This document shows positions 55,265 to 62,983 of a DNA stretch of 64,000 nt, one piece after another; position 1 is the first letter of the stretch, and each line of letters opens with the position of its first letter. The translations under genes were made by a program, and so were the position numbers. This stretch comes from Lachnospiraceae bacterium. Lineage in GTDB: Bacteria > Bacillota > Clostridia > Lachnospirales > Lachnospiraceae. The stretch covers positions 57,391-121,390 of the forward strand of contig SVFK01000007.1 of the NCBI GenBank assembly GCA_015056915.1, written 5' to 3'. The notes below the pieces were generated by a model, which saw only the letters and a list, made by a program, of their open reading frames with translations, ran no database searches and was not told the origin of the DNA.

Positions 55265-56452
55265 ATGAGTAAAATAGTTTTCTTTTGTATTCCTGCACAT
55301 GGACATACAAATCCCACGCTGGGTGTTGTTAGGGAACTGGTTTCTCGCGGACATCAGGTTTGGTACTATTCCTATAATATGATGCGTGAAAAAATTGAGT
55401 CGGCAGGAGCAACATTTGTATCATGCGATAATTATGATATGGAGCAAAGATTATTACCGAAAGATGCTGTTCGTGTGGGAAAGGACTTGGCATTCTCTAC
55501 AAAGATTCTGGTAGATACAACGTTGGCACTTGATGACAAGGTTTGCCAAGAGATGTCGGAGCTTAAACCTGATTGTATTGTTGCAGATTCTATGGCACTA
55601 TGGGGAAAAGCGGTTGCACGGAAGCTTGGTATTCCCTTTGTTTCTTCAACAACAACTTTTGCTTTTAATCAGTACTCAGCGAAGGTTATGAAACAAGGCA
55701 TCGGAGATTTGGTTAAAATGATTTTTTCAATACCCAAAACCACTAAGCAAATTAAAAGGTTACAAAGCAAAGGTTATCCTGTCAAAAATATTCTTGATAT
55801 TATCGGTAATGATGATAACACCCACACTATTGTCTATACATCTACTGAGTTTCAGCCTTGTTCAGAGACTTTCTCTGACAAATATGCTTTTGTCGGACCC
55901 TTGGTTCGACCTGCGACTATTAAAGTTGAAAAAAAGAGGGACAAACTGATTTATATATCAATGGGAACTGTCAATAACGACATGATGGCTTTGTACAAGC
56001 GATGCCTGTCCGCTTTGGCAGATAGAGATTACCAAGTGATTATGTCTGTTGGTAATTTAGTATCCATTGAGGAATTTGGAGTGTTGCCAGAAAACATATC
56101 GGTATTCACACACGTTGACCAAATTGCCGTCCTTCAACAGGCAGATGTCTTTGTGTCCCACTGTGGAATGAATAGTGTCAGTGAAAGTTTATATTTTGGT
56201 GTTCCACTTATTATGCTACCACAGACAGCAGAAGAAGACGGTGTTGCAGAACGTGTTTATCAACTTGGTGCAGGAATAAAGCTCGATAAGTCAGATGCGT
56301 CTTCTATTTTGGGTGCAATAAATAAAATATTTGCAAACGATACCTATAGGCAGAAGGCGATTAAACTTGCGGATGGGTTTAAGCGTTGCTCTGGGGCAAA
56401 AGGTGCAGCAGATAAAATTATGCAAGTATGTGAAAGTGCTTTAGAATGTTGA
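55265..56452 (+). CDS. Macrolide-type (MGT family) GT1 glycosyltransferase
   Basis: 395 residues. GT-B fold with FFCIPAHGHTNPTLGVVREL at the N-terminus and the nucleotide-sugar site with VDQIAVLQQADVFVSHCGMNS near 280-300. The HCGxNS motif and PQTAEEDGVAERV match MGT enzymes, which in streptomycetes and bacilli add glucose to macrolides and to phenolic compounds. The acceptor is unknown; detoxification of an antibiotic or plant compound is an inference. It lies in the lower-GC accessory segment with the AbrB-type regulator. Confidence 0.87.
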   Translation: MSKIVFFCIPAHGHTNPTLGVVRELVSRGHQVWYYSYNMMREKIESAGATFVSCDNYDMEQRLLPKDAVRVGKDLAFSTKILVDTTLALDDKVCQEMSELKPDCIVADSMALWGKAVARKLGIPFVSSTTTFAFNQYSAKVMKQGIGDLVKMIFSIPKTTKQIKRLQSKGYPVKNILDIIGNDDNTHTIVYTSTEFQPCSETFSDKYAFVGPLVRPATIKVEKKRDKLIYISMGTVNNDMMALYKRCLSALADRDYQVIMSVGNLVSIEEFGVLPENISVFTHVDQIAVLQQADVFVSHCGMNSVSESLYFGVPLIMLPQTAEEDGVAERVYQLGAGIKLDKSDASSILGAINKIFANDTYRQKAIKLADGFKRCSGAKGAADKIMQVCESALEC

Positions 56453-56498
56453 AATTGCCGAACCATAATTTGCATGTGGAATTATGCAATAGTAAATT

Positions 56499-56538
56499 GA
56501 AAAGGCTACCCAGTCCAAAAGATTGGATAGCCTTTTTT
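56499..56538 (+). terminator. Rho-independent terminator after the glycosyltransferase
   Basis: AAAGGCTACCCAGTC at about 56501-56515 pairs with GATTGGATAGCCTTT at 56521-56535 (one mismatch), followed by T residues. Confidence 0.9.
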
Positions 56539-56826
56539 TATGCTTTGAAAAAATGGTTGAATTTGTATCTAGGAGAATAGCTGGGTGCGGTATGATTTAG
56601 TAACCCGGCAAATCGCTCCAAGTGCGTATTCGGTTATGAAATGAATAAATATTCACTAAATTCTCTGATAATACATATAGACACACTTTTCAGAAAAGAG
56701 AGTAAAATATTTATACGATATGAATCTGTTGCACGAAGTGCATTAATATTAGGACTGACCAAAAGGTCCTGGACCACCGGCTGGCCAGTGTTTTCCGTTG
56801 GTGCCGTAGTGTTTGTGTAGAGAAGT
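56539..56826. other. Non-coding stretch with a Gly/Pro-rich in-frame tail
   Basis: No gene with a start is seen on either strand. On the minus strand, directly after the TAA of the DUF3021 gene and in the same frame, 25 codons run to a TAA at 56749. They read TSLHKHYGTNGKHW then PAGGPGPFGQS. No start codon could make this a separate peptide. It may be a former C-terminus cut off by a stop mutation, or chance. The rest (56539-56748) shows nothing clear. Confidence 0.4.
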
Positions 56827-57288
56827 TTATTTCATTTTCTCTAACGCCTTGTTAAGATCATCGTCCGCTTTTTTGTTCTTGTGAAGTGTAATAGCAACAC
56901 TGATTCCAAAGCATATCAGAAAGCTTACCATGAATAGAATCCATGGAAGGGGAGCTCCGGCAGGAAACCAATCAAAGAAATAAATAGTGATTCCTAAACA
57001 CAGAATAATGGATACGGGCATTAGTATCAGTCTGGTTGTTAATGATAAAAATCGTATCATATAGGCTGATGTAAATAGAAATACTAAAATTGATGTAATG
57101 AAAGAGAGCAGTAAAAACTGCAACAAAATTGTAATGGAAATTGCGTTATTACCGAAGATAAACATACTGGTTATCTCAATCATTTCAGCATTTGCCATCA
57201 TAGTGAGCACTAATAAAAAACAAATGCAGATACCGAAGGTTCTCATTACAAAGCTCATAAAATCTAAAAGAGTTCTTTTATTTTCCAT
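56827..57288 (-). CDS. DUF3021 family membrane protein
   Basis: 153 residues with four membrane helices (about 14-32, 50-70, 80-98, 108-128) and a Lys/Asp-rich tail. Size, helix count and place after a LytTR gene fit DUF3021, a family usually found with LytTR regulators. It starts within the end of the LytTR gene (11-nt overlap). The pair is thought to work as a regulator with a membrane inhibitor or sensor; here that is inferred. Confidence 0.82.
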   Translation of the reverse strand: MENKRTLLDFMSFVMRTFGICICFLLVLTMMANAEMIEITSMFIFGNNAISITILLQFLLLSFITSILVFLFTSAYMIRFLSLTTRLILMPVSIILCLGITIYFFDWFPAGAPLPWILFMVSFLICFGISVAITLHKNKKADDDLNKALEKMK

Positions 57289-57742
57289 TCTTTTTCACCC
57301 CTAACTGTTCTTTAATATCTTCTGCATACTGTCTGGAAACAATGATGGCTTCTTTGTTTTTTAGTGTTAAACGGAGCCTGTGGTTCATTTCTGTTTTAAT
57401 AGAAGAAATGAATTTGAGGTTTACCAGACAGGATTTGCTTATTCTGCAGAATTTCATGCCGGAGAAGAAGGCTTCCAGTTCATATAACTTGTAGGATGTT
57501 TCGAATACATTATTTTCCGTATAAACGAAACATTTTCGGTCTATGGCTTCGGCGTATGCGATATCTTTGGCATCAAGAATAACATCCTCGCCTAATTGCG
57601 TGTTTTTGACTACCAGTTGTTTTGAAATCATTCGGATTGCTGCAATAATACGTTCCACATCTTCTGTTAATTCGCCACAGTTAATATTTACTTCAATATC
57701 CGAGAGTTGTTCGTCCACATTGATGTTTATCTTCATTGGCAT
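57278..57742 (-). CDS. LytTR DNA-binding domain transcriptional regulator
   Basis: 154 residues from ATG at 57742, inside the TAATG stop/start overlap with the permease; an ATG two codons later is an alternative. Residues 1-50 are a small N-terminal part, and 55-150 a LytTR domain with DIAYAEAIDRKCFVYT, FCRISKSCLVNLKFI and HRLRLTLKNKEAIIVSRQYA. There is no receiver domain, so control is probably by the DUF3021 partner. It likely regulates its own transporter operon. Confidence 0.9.
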   Translation of the reverse strand: MPMKININVDEQLSDIEVNINCGELTEDVERIIAAIRMISKQLVVKNTQLGEDVILDAKDIAYAEAIDRKCFVYTENNVFETSYKLYELEAFFSGMKFCRISKSCLVNLKFISSIKTEMNHRLRLTLKNKEAIIVSRQYAEDIKEQLGVKKNGK

Positions 57743-58434
57743 TATACCTTTCGTAAATTTCTATATGCTAGTGCAAATAGTACCAATGCTATTATAGCAT
57801 TAATCAGAATAATTAACAAAGAAGATATCATACTTTCATTACCCTCAATGTTCCCGATCAGATAATCAATTTGACCAGAATACAGAACCTTACTTACCTT
57901 CTGTACTTGTTTATTAAAGCCGCCTATCATAGGAATAAAAGCGAACACCATCATAAGAGGTGTCATGATAGAAGTGGCTACCATTTGGTTTTTGCTGAAA
58001 GCACCAATGGCAGCTCCTATTAGGATGGAGGTAAGAATACCTAAAGCTAAAATAATTAAGAATTTTAGTGCATCAAAACCGGTATATCCTCCTGCCAGAC
58101 ACATCATTCCTGCTCCTGCCATACTAAGTAAAAAGACATAACTGCCAATTGCAAAAAGGTATTCCCCAGATTTTACATTACTCATAAACAGTACGCGAAG
58201 CGTTCCCTGATCTTTTTCCTCGGATAGAATAGAGCTGGTAGCAACCAGTGGTGACATACCAACGAACATGCCAGCAAACATTTTTATAAAATAAGTTGGA
58301 GATAAGTCTGGTATCGCGACAAAATTAGCCATAATAACTGACATAATGGGAAAGATGATAAATTGTATCAGAACAGGCTTATTTTTTAGAGTATCCTTCC
58401 ATTGTTTCTTCATGATTGCTAAAATATTTCGCAT
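57742..58434 (-). CDS. ABC transporter permease (ABC-2 type)
   Basis: 230 residues with six membrane helices. A basic N-terminus with WKDTLKNKPVLIQFIIFPI is followed by MFAGMFVGMSPLVATSSILSEEKDQGTLR, the usual ABC-2 turn with the EEK(E/D)xGTLR motif. It forms a transporter with the ATPase coded 13 nt upstream. GGAGG is well placed before the start. Substrate unknown; such operons often confer peptide antibiotic resistance or export. Confidence 0.88.
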   Translation of the reverse strand: MRNILAIMKKQWKDTLKNKPVLIQFIIFPIMSVIMANFVAIPDLSPTYFIKMFAGMFVGMSPLVATSSILSEEKDQGTLRVLFMSNVKSGEYLFAIGSYVFLLSMAGAGMMCLAGGYTGFDALKFLIILALGILTSILIGAAIGAFSKNQMVATSIMTPLMMVFAFIPMIGGFNKQVQKVSKVLYSGQIDYLIGNIEGNESMISSLLIILINAIIALVLFALAYRNLRKV

Positions 58435-58447
58435 GATATCAACCTCC

Positions 58448-59299
58448 TTATTTATCTAATTTTCTTCCGGTCAGCTTTAAGAATACATCTTCCAAAGTTG
58501 GTTCAGAGGAATGAATAGATTTTACATTTTTGTTTTTTATCAGATTTCCGATTTTCTCGCCGGATTCGGGTGCATTAGGTAGGACAATTGTCTCATCATT
58601 CTGCAACACAATAGTAAATTGATCTTGTTTATTGTGCCTTCTGCATATATCCTCCGGATTTCCGTATTCAATGATTTCGCCTTGATTTAAAAGAGCAATG
58701 TTGTCGCAGAGCTTAGAGGCTTCGTACATGTTGTGGGTGGTAAGGAAAATTGTAATTCCCTCATTTTTCATTTCCAGTAACATTTCATGGATAAAATCCG
58801 TAGTCGCAGGATCAAGTCCTGAAGTTGGCTCATCCAAGAAGAGAAGCGAGGACTCTCGTAAAATAGCCCTTGCCATATTCAAACGATTCCTCATACCTTT
58901 GGAAAGATTGGATACAGTATTGTTTCTTGCATTATAGAGACCGACTTTCTTTAGTGTTTCTTCTATCTTCTTTTTGTCTACTTTATAGATTCCGGCAAAA
59001 AGCTGCATATTGTCATAAACGGTAAGCCTTTGATACAAACCAAAGCTGTCCATCATAATACCTATTTGTGTCTTGGTTTTATCTGAGATATGTTTTGTGT
59101 CGTCGCCCAATACACGCCCTATTCCTGCAGTTTGTGATAGCTGTCCTGTTAGAATGTTTACTAAAGTGGTTTTACCTGCTCCACTTGGACCGAGTAATCC
59201 AATGATCTCTCCTTTTTTTACTGTAAGAGATATTCCTTTCAGAACTTTCTTTTCATTGTAACTGTGATAAATGTCTTTTAATTCGATAATATTATTCAT
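58448..59299 (-). CDS. ABC transporter ATP-binding protein
   Basis: 283 residues from ATG at 59299, with ACGGAGG upstream; the earlier ATG at 59320 lacks a site. Walker A is GPSGAGKTT near residue 36, the signature is NLSKGMRNR near 133, Walker B is LLFLDEPTSGLD and the H-loop is FLTTHNM. The C-terminal part after 210 is NatA/drug-exporter-like. It is first in the operon with the permease, LytTR and DUF3021 genes. Confidence 0.94.
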   Translation of the reverse strand: MNNIIELKDIYHSYNEKKVLKGISLTVKKGEIIGLLGPSGAGKTTLVNILTGQLSQTAGIGRVLGDDTKHISDKTKTQIGIMMDSFGLYQRLTVYDNMQLFAGIYKVDKKKIEETLKKVGLYNARNNTVSNLSKGMRNRLNMARAILRESSLLFLDEPTSGLDPATTDFIHEMLLEMKNEGITIFLTTHNMYEASKLCDNIALLNQGEIIEYGNPEDICRRHNKQDQFTIVLQNDETIVLPNAPESGEKIGNLIKNKNVKSIHSSEPTLEDVFLKLTGRKLDK

Positions 59300-59431
59300 T
59301 TTTTTGCCTCCGTGAGACATAGATTACAAGAGAAAAATGATGACTACAATAGCACTTGATGCAAGTTGCCAATAGGGAAACATGAGTTGCCTGATTTACA
59401 GAAAACAGTAATTAATGCAGTATCGTTACAT

Positions 59432-59449
59432 AGTCACGCCGGCGTGACT
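59432..59449. repeat. Perfect 18-bp palindrome
   Basis: AGTCACGCCGGCGTGACT is its own complement. It lies upstream of both the minus-strand ABC operon (133 bp) and the MFS gene, in an otherwise AT-rich stretch. It may be a protein-binding site for a dimer. Confidence 0.55.
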
Positions 59450-59467
59450 TAGGTTCGATGCAATCGT

Positions 59468-59514
59468 GAAATACTCATCGCACAAATCAAAGATTTGCGC
59501 GATTGGTGTATTTT
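59468..59514. repeat. Imperfect inverted repeat
   Basis: GAAATACTCATCGCACAAATC and its near complement around a 3-nt loop (AAA) at about 59489-59491, with a few mismatches. No T run follows on the plus strand. It is part of the divergent intergenic region between the ABC operon and the MFS gene. Confidence 0.45.
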
Positions 59515-59617
59515 GCTCTGCGCGGCTGAAAATGATTTTGTTTTGATGGAATATCTAGAGATGATGTGATAAAATAGAAAAAAATTAAGGTTTATGAACT
59601 GAAAGGAAAAGAAGAAA

Positions 59618-59683
59618 ATGATACTTTGTATTGTAGTAGCTCCATGCAGAGTCTGGGGAGACTGCATGGAGGAACAGCACTAG
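59618..59683 (+). CDS. 21-codon leader ORF before the MFS gene (possible attenuation leader)
   Basis: An ATG at 59618 with AAAGGAAAAGAAG upstream opens a frame MILCIVVAPCRVWGDC then MEEQH and stops at 59681-59683, 62 bases before the MFS start. A 10-bp perfect hairpin (59640-59649 with 59662-59671) lies inside it. Short translated leaders with hairpins commonly control antibiotic-resistance genes: ribosomes stalled by the drug change the RNA fold. This arrangement fits, but no stalling sequence is proved. Confidence 0.5.
   Translation: MILCIVVAPCRVWGDCMEEQH
59640..59671 (+). promoter_or_regulatory. Hairpin inside the MFS leader ORF
   Basis: CTCCATGCAG and CTGCATGGAG are perfect complements around a 12-nt loop. 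No T run follows, so it is not a plain terminator; it may control translation or act with later bases as part of an attenuator. Confidence 0.6.
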
Positions 59684-59745
59684 GCTGATATCCTCAGGCT
59701 TTGCTTCTGTTTTAAGAAATAGTTAATACGAAAAGGAGCAAAGAA

Positions 59746-61038
59746 ATGAACAATATAAAGAAAAATGAATTATATGAGTTGAAGGATTTTTTGATTCTCT
59801 GGAGTACCCAGAGTGTATCTCAACTTGGTAGCAGTATCACAGCATTTGCACTTACTTTATGGTTGTATGAGAAGACAGGTTCTTCTTTATGCACAGCAGT
59901 ACTTACTATATGCTCTTATGCACCATATGTATTAATGAGTATATTTGCTGGAGCATTGACAGACAGATTTGATAAAAAGAAGACAATGCTTGTTTGTGAT
60001 GTGTTTGCAGTGATTTGTACCATAGTAGTATTTGTGTTATTTAGTACAAATTGTTTGATGATATGGCATTTGTATGCTTTAAATGCGATTTCAGGGTTAA
60101 TGAATACAGTACAGCAACCAGCATCAGAAGTTGCTATGACACTTATTATTCCTGAAAAGTATTATCAGAAGACAAGTGGTCTTCGTTCTTTGTCAAGATC
60201 GTTGAGATCCATATTAAATCCTCTGATTGCTACAGCATTGTACTCTTTTGTAGGACTTAATGGTGTGATAGTAGTAGATATCGGAAGCTTTATAGTTGCA
60301 TTTATAGCATTGCAGTTTTTTATCAAAATTCCAGAAAGCAAGAGTGAAAGAAAAGAAGGTGTATTTGTTCTTGCGAAAGAAGGAATTGGATATTTGAAAG
60401 ACAATCCAATGATTATGACGCTGATATTATTTATGGCAGGTGTTAATTTGGTGGCTTCCGCTTTTGATGCAACGTTACCGGGTTATGTACTTCCGAATCC
60501 CAAAGGTAATCAGGCTGTTCTGGGAATTGTTACTTCTTGTTCCGGTGTGGCTATGATTATTGGTAGTCTGATTGTTTCTGTTTTACCGAAGCCAAAGGAT
60601 AGGGTTAAAGTTGTTTATGTGACAATGCTGTTTTCGTTAGGGACCGAAAACTTTTTATTGGCATTTTCCAGAGAACCGTTTGTTTGGTGTGTTGGACAGA
60701 TTATTGGATGGATTCTTGTACCTATTATGAGTGCTAATTTGGATGTGATTCTTAGGAGTACCATTCCGGTGGAATTACAAGGGCGTGTTTATGCGTGTCG
60801 TAATACACTTCAGTTTTTTACTATCCCAATAGGACTGTTTTTGGGCGGTTTTATGGTGGATAATGTATGTGAACCGTTTATGGAAACATATGATTATTTA
60901 TCTGTTCTTAAATTACTTTTTGGTTCAGATAAGGGTTCAGGTGCTGCACTCATGATGTTTATACTGGGTGTAAGCGGAAGTTTAATTTGTATCATTACAG
61001 GTAAGAAATTAAAAAAGTATCAATATAATGAATTGTAG
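59746..61038 (+). CDS. MFS transporter, Mef-like drug exporter type
   Basis: 430 residues with about 12 membrane helices. The loop between helices 2 and 3 has GALTDRFDKKKTMLVCD, the MFS signature for drug:H+ antiporters. The start FLILWSTQSVSQLGSSITAFAL resembles macrolide efflux Mef-type and enterobactin exporter EntS-type proteins. The substrate is not known. AAAAGGAGC precedes the ATG. It lies behind a short leader ORF and next to a macrolide-type glycosyltransferase and ABC genes, which favours a resistance role. Confidence 0.85.
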   Translation: MNNIKKNELYELKDFLILWSTQSVSQLGSSITAFALTLWLYEKTGSSLCTAVLTICSYAPYVLMSIFAGALTDRFDKKKTMLVCDVFAVICTIVVFVLFSTNCLMIWHLYALNAISGLMNTVQQPASEVAMTLIIPEKYYQKTSGLRSLSRSLRSILNPLIATALYSFVGLNGVIVVDIGSFIVAFIALQFFIKIPESKSERKEGVFVLAKEGIGYLKDNPMIMTLILFMAGVNLVASAFDATLPGYVLPNPKGNQAVLGIVTSCSGVAMIIGSLIVSVLPKPKDRVKVVYVTMLFSLGTENFLLAFSREPFVWCVGQIIGWILVPIMSANLDVILRSTIPVELQGRVYACRNTLQFFTIPIGLFLGGFMVDNVCEPFMETYDYLSVLKLLFGSDKGSGAALMMFILGVSGSLICIITGKKLKKYQYNEL

Positions 61039-61116
61039 TGGAGTTTCGCTTTGCGAGGCTAAAAATAATCTTTTGTGGCAGAATATATAAAAAGGTTATG
61101 AATTTTTAGAAATTCG

Positions 61117-61144
61117 TTGACAAAAGAAATGCATTTGGTACAAT
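61117..61144 (+). promoter_or_regulatory. Promoter of the type III antitoxin-like RNA
   Basis: TTGACA at 61117-61122 and TACAAT at 61139-61144 with a 16-nt spacer. It would start transcription near 61151, directly into the toxI-like stretch. Confidence 0.8.
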
Positions 61145-61150
61145 AATATT

Positions 61151-61214
61151 AAAGGAGAGTCCTGCCGATAAGTGGACGTTCAAAAAGCGTTAGGGTCGCT
61201 ACGGTGACACTACA
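61151..61214 (+). ncRNA. ToxI-like antitoxin RNA remnant
   Basis: Between a strong promoter and a hairpin terminator lies a short GC-richer segment with GTTAGGGTCGCTACGGTGAC, preceded by a partial look-alike (GATAAGTGGACGTTCAAAAA, then ACACTACATTCAAGG). Type III systems have exactly this order: promoter, short RNA repeats of about 35-45 nt, terminator, toxin gene. Only about one and a half units seem to remain. The RNA role is inferred from the toxin remnant that follows. Confidence 0.55.
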
Positions 61215-61251
61215 TTCAAGGACTATGGAAACATAGTCCTTGAAATATTTT
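61215..61251 (+). terminator. Terminator between the toxI-like RNA and the toxN remnant
   Basis: TTCAAGGACTATG at 61215-61227 and CATAGTCCTTGAA at 61232-61244 pair perfectly around GAAA, followed by ATATTTT. In type III systems such a leaky terminator sets the RNA to toxin ratio. Confidence 0.85.
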
Positions 61252-61264
61252 AAAGGAGAAATGA

Positions 61265-61545
61265 ATGATTTAAGCACCATTAGACGTATATCGTATTGAT
61301 ATGAAATACATCAGAAATTTACATAATATAGATGACAGAGTTTTGTCAGTATCTCCCCAGATTGGTAAGGACGAGCGACCTTTTCTTGGAGTTATTATTA
61401 TTTGTAATGAACACAAATACTGCGTTCCTTAAATGTCCTATACTCAAAATATGTATTAGGTGAGAAAATCGCAGCAAAAGAGCAATGCTTGGATTTTAAA
61501 AGAATGGAAATAGAATGTAAAAAATTTGCCGAAAGGAGAAAGTAG
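61265..61545 (+). pseudogene. Type III toxin (ToxN/AbiQ family) endoribonuclease, broken
   Basis: Frame from ATG 61265 with AAAGGAG upstream: codon 3 is a TAA, then the text LDVYRIDMKYIRNLHNIDDR, VLSVSPQIGKDERPFLGVII and ICNEHKYCVP runs to a TAA at 61430. This is the N-terminal third of ToxN/AbiQ proteins (YxI..YI.YL..xD..V...RPF.G). In another frame at 61459-61545, GEKIAAKEQCLDFKRMEIEC and KKFAERRK may be its C-terminal helix. The middle is deleted. Active toxins of this family have about 160-200 residues and cut RNA in phage defence. Confidence 0.75.
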
Positions 61546-61671
61546 AATTTCCATTATCTGTTTCTCGTAAGGGAAAAGTGAAAATTACATAGATGTTGAT
61601 GGGCTGGAAAGCCTGTAAATACTGGAAAGTTGAGAAAATACACGAATTAATTTGAATTTGTAGGTGAATAT

Positions 61672-62457
61672 ATGAATAGCGTAAACAAAACATTATACAT
61701 CCCTTTATATGGTAAGTCCTATGTGAGTAAAAAGGGATTGTTTCTTGAAGATAAAAAAGCCGAAGAAATATGGGAAACGGAAGGTTTTTCACTTAAAGGA
61801 AAATCTAAATCTAAATGGCTTGCATACTATATGGGAGTTCGCTCTGCCGTATTTGACAAATGGTTAAAGCAACAAATGGCAGATGCCCCGAATACGGTGG
61901 TTATTCATATCGGTTGCGGAATGGATAGCCGCGTCATAAGAGTCGGAAATGAAAATCATAAGTGGTATGACATGGATTTTTCAGAAGTTATTGAAGAAAG
62001 AAAACGATACTATGCCGAATCAGATAACTACAAAATGATTGCAGGCGACGCAAGAGAAAGCAAGTGGCTCTCAAGTATCAAGGAAACTCAATATGCCATT
62101 GTTGTTATGGAAGGCGTAAGTATGTACTTGACTGTTGATGAAATGCGAAATTTGGCAGATAGTCTGTGTAAACATTTTGAAAACCTTATGCTTTTGGTGG
62201 ATTGCTATACTTCTTTTGCGGCAAAAATGTCAAAGCGAAGAAACCCTATCAATGATGTAGGCGTAACCGAGGTTTATGGCATAGATAATCCGCAGACTTA
62301 TCAAAGCGGAGCGTTTGCTTTCGTAAAAGAACACACAATGATACCTCAAAAATACATAGATGAGTTAAATGGATTTGAAAGGTTCGTTTTCGCAAAGCTT
62401 TATGCAGGTAGTTTCTCAAAAAAACTGTATCGCTTATTTGAATACAAAAAGAAATAA
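61672..62457 (+). CDS. Class I SAM methyltransferase, leucine carboxyl methyltransferase (LCM) family
   Basis: 261 residues. VVIHIGCGMDSRVIRV at about 75-90 is the SAM loop with the LCM-type GCGxDxR motif; WYDMDFSEVIEERKRY and VVMEGVSMYLTVDEM follow in family order. TcmP-like bacterial members methylate carboxyl or hydroxyl groups of small molecules such as polyketides. TAGGTGAAT is a weak site before the ATG. The 126 bases between the toxin remnant and this gene show no clear signal. Confidence 0.85.
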   Translation: MNSVNKTLYIPLYGKSYVSKKGLFLEDKKAEEIWETEGFSLKGKSKSKWLAYYMGVRSAVFDKWLKQQMADAPNTVVIHIGCGMDSRVIRVGNENHKWYDMDFSEVIEERKRYYAESDNYKMIAGDARESKWLSSIKETQYAIVVMEGVSMYLTVDEMRNLADSLCKHFENLMLLVDCYTSFAAKMSKRRNPINDVGVTEVYGIDNPQTYQSGAFAFVKEHTMIPQKYIDELNGFERFVFAKLYAGSFSKKLYRLFEYKKK

Positions 62458-62511
62458 ATGTCAAATTCCAATATGTATAACAGTTAGAATTCCAATTTGG
62501 AGGTTAGAAAA

Positions 62512-62946
62512 GTGAAGAAAATATATGCGTGGGAACCATGGTTCTTTATGTTCTTCGGACTATTTCACTTACATAGAATATGGGGATTGATTGACAGAAC
62601 ATCCTATGCTGATTTTTGGATTGGAATATTGGAGAGCAAAGGTATATTCTATTTTGTGCTAATGGGAATTTTGGCATTTCTTTGTGTTTGTGGAATAGTA
62701 ACATTTTGTAAGAATATAAAGAATAATTATTGGTGGCGCTGGATATACATTTTCGGCGGAAGCTATGTATTGTTCGACTTATTTGCAATAGCAATTGAGT
62801 TGAAAGTGTGGAATAATTTATTATTGTTTATGTTTGATGTAAATAGTTCTTACTGGAATATAGTGTGGGGATTTTTTATTGCATTAGGTGCATTTGTATT
62901 TTGTTTGGGTATGAAATTGCTAAAACAAAGTAAAACGCAAATTTGA
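62512..62946 (+). CDS. Small membrane protein, four helices, unknown
   Basis: 144 residues from GTG 62512, with GGAGGT seven bases before; a TTG at 62497 lies before that site. Four hydrophobic helices span about 10-25, 42-64, 78-98 and 108-130. It is rich in Trp, Phe and Tyr. No family is recognised. It lies between two methyltransferase genes in the same direction (54 and 37 nt gaps), so it may share their transcript. Confidence 0.65.
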   Translation: MKKIYAWEPWFFMFFGLFHLHRIWGLIDRTSYADFWIGILESKGIFYFVLMGILAFLCVCGIVTFCKNIKNNYWWRWIYIFGGSYVLFDLFAIAIELKVWNNLLLFMFDVNSSYWNIVWGFFIALGAFVFCLGMKLLKQSKTQI

Positions 62947-62983
62947 ATTTATCGAACAACAAATCAAAAAGGAGTGAGCAAAA

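Noticed and set aside
56749..56826. Separate small bacteriocin or signal peptide gene on the minus strand
   Set aside because: There is no start codon after the preceding in-frame TAA, so it is listed only as an in-frame tail.
59449..59667. Minus-strand ORF of 72 codons upstream of the MFS gene
   Set aside because: It is low-complexity in text, has no ribosome site, and covers the leader region, where plus-strand signals are better.
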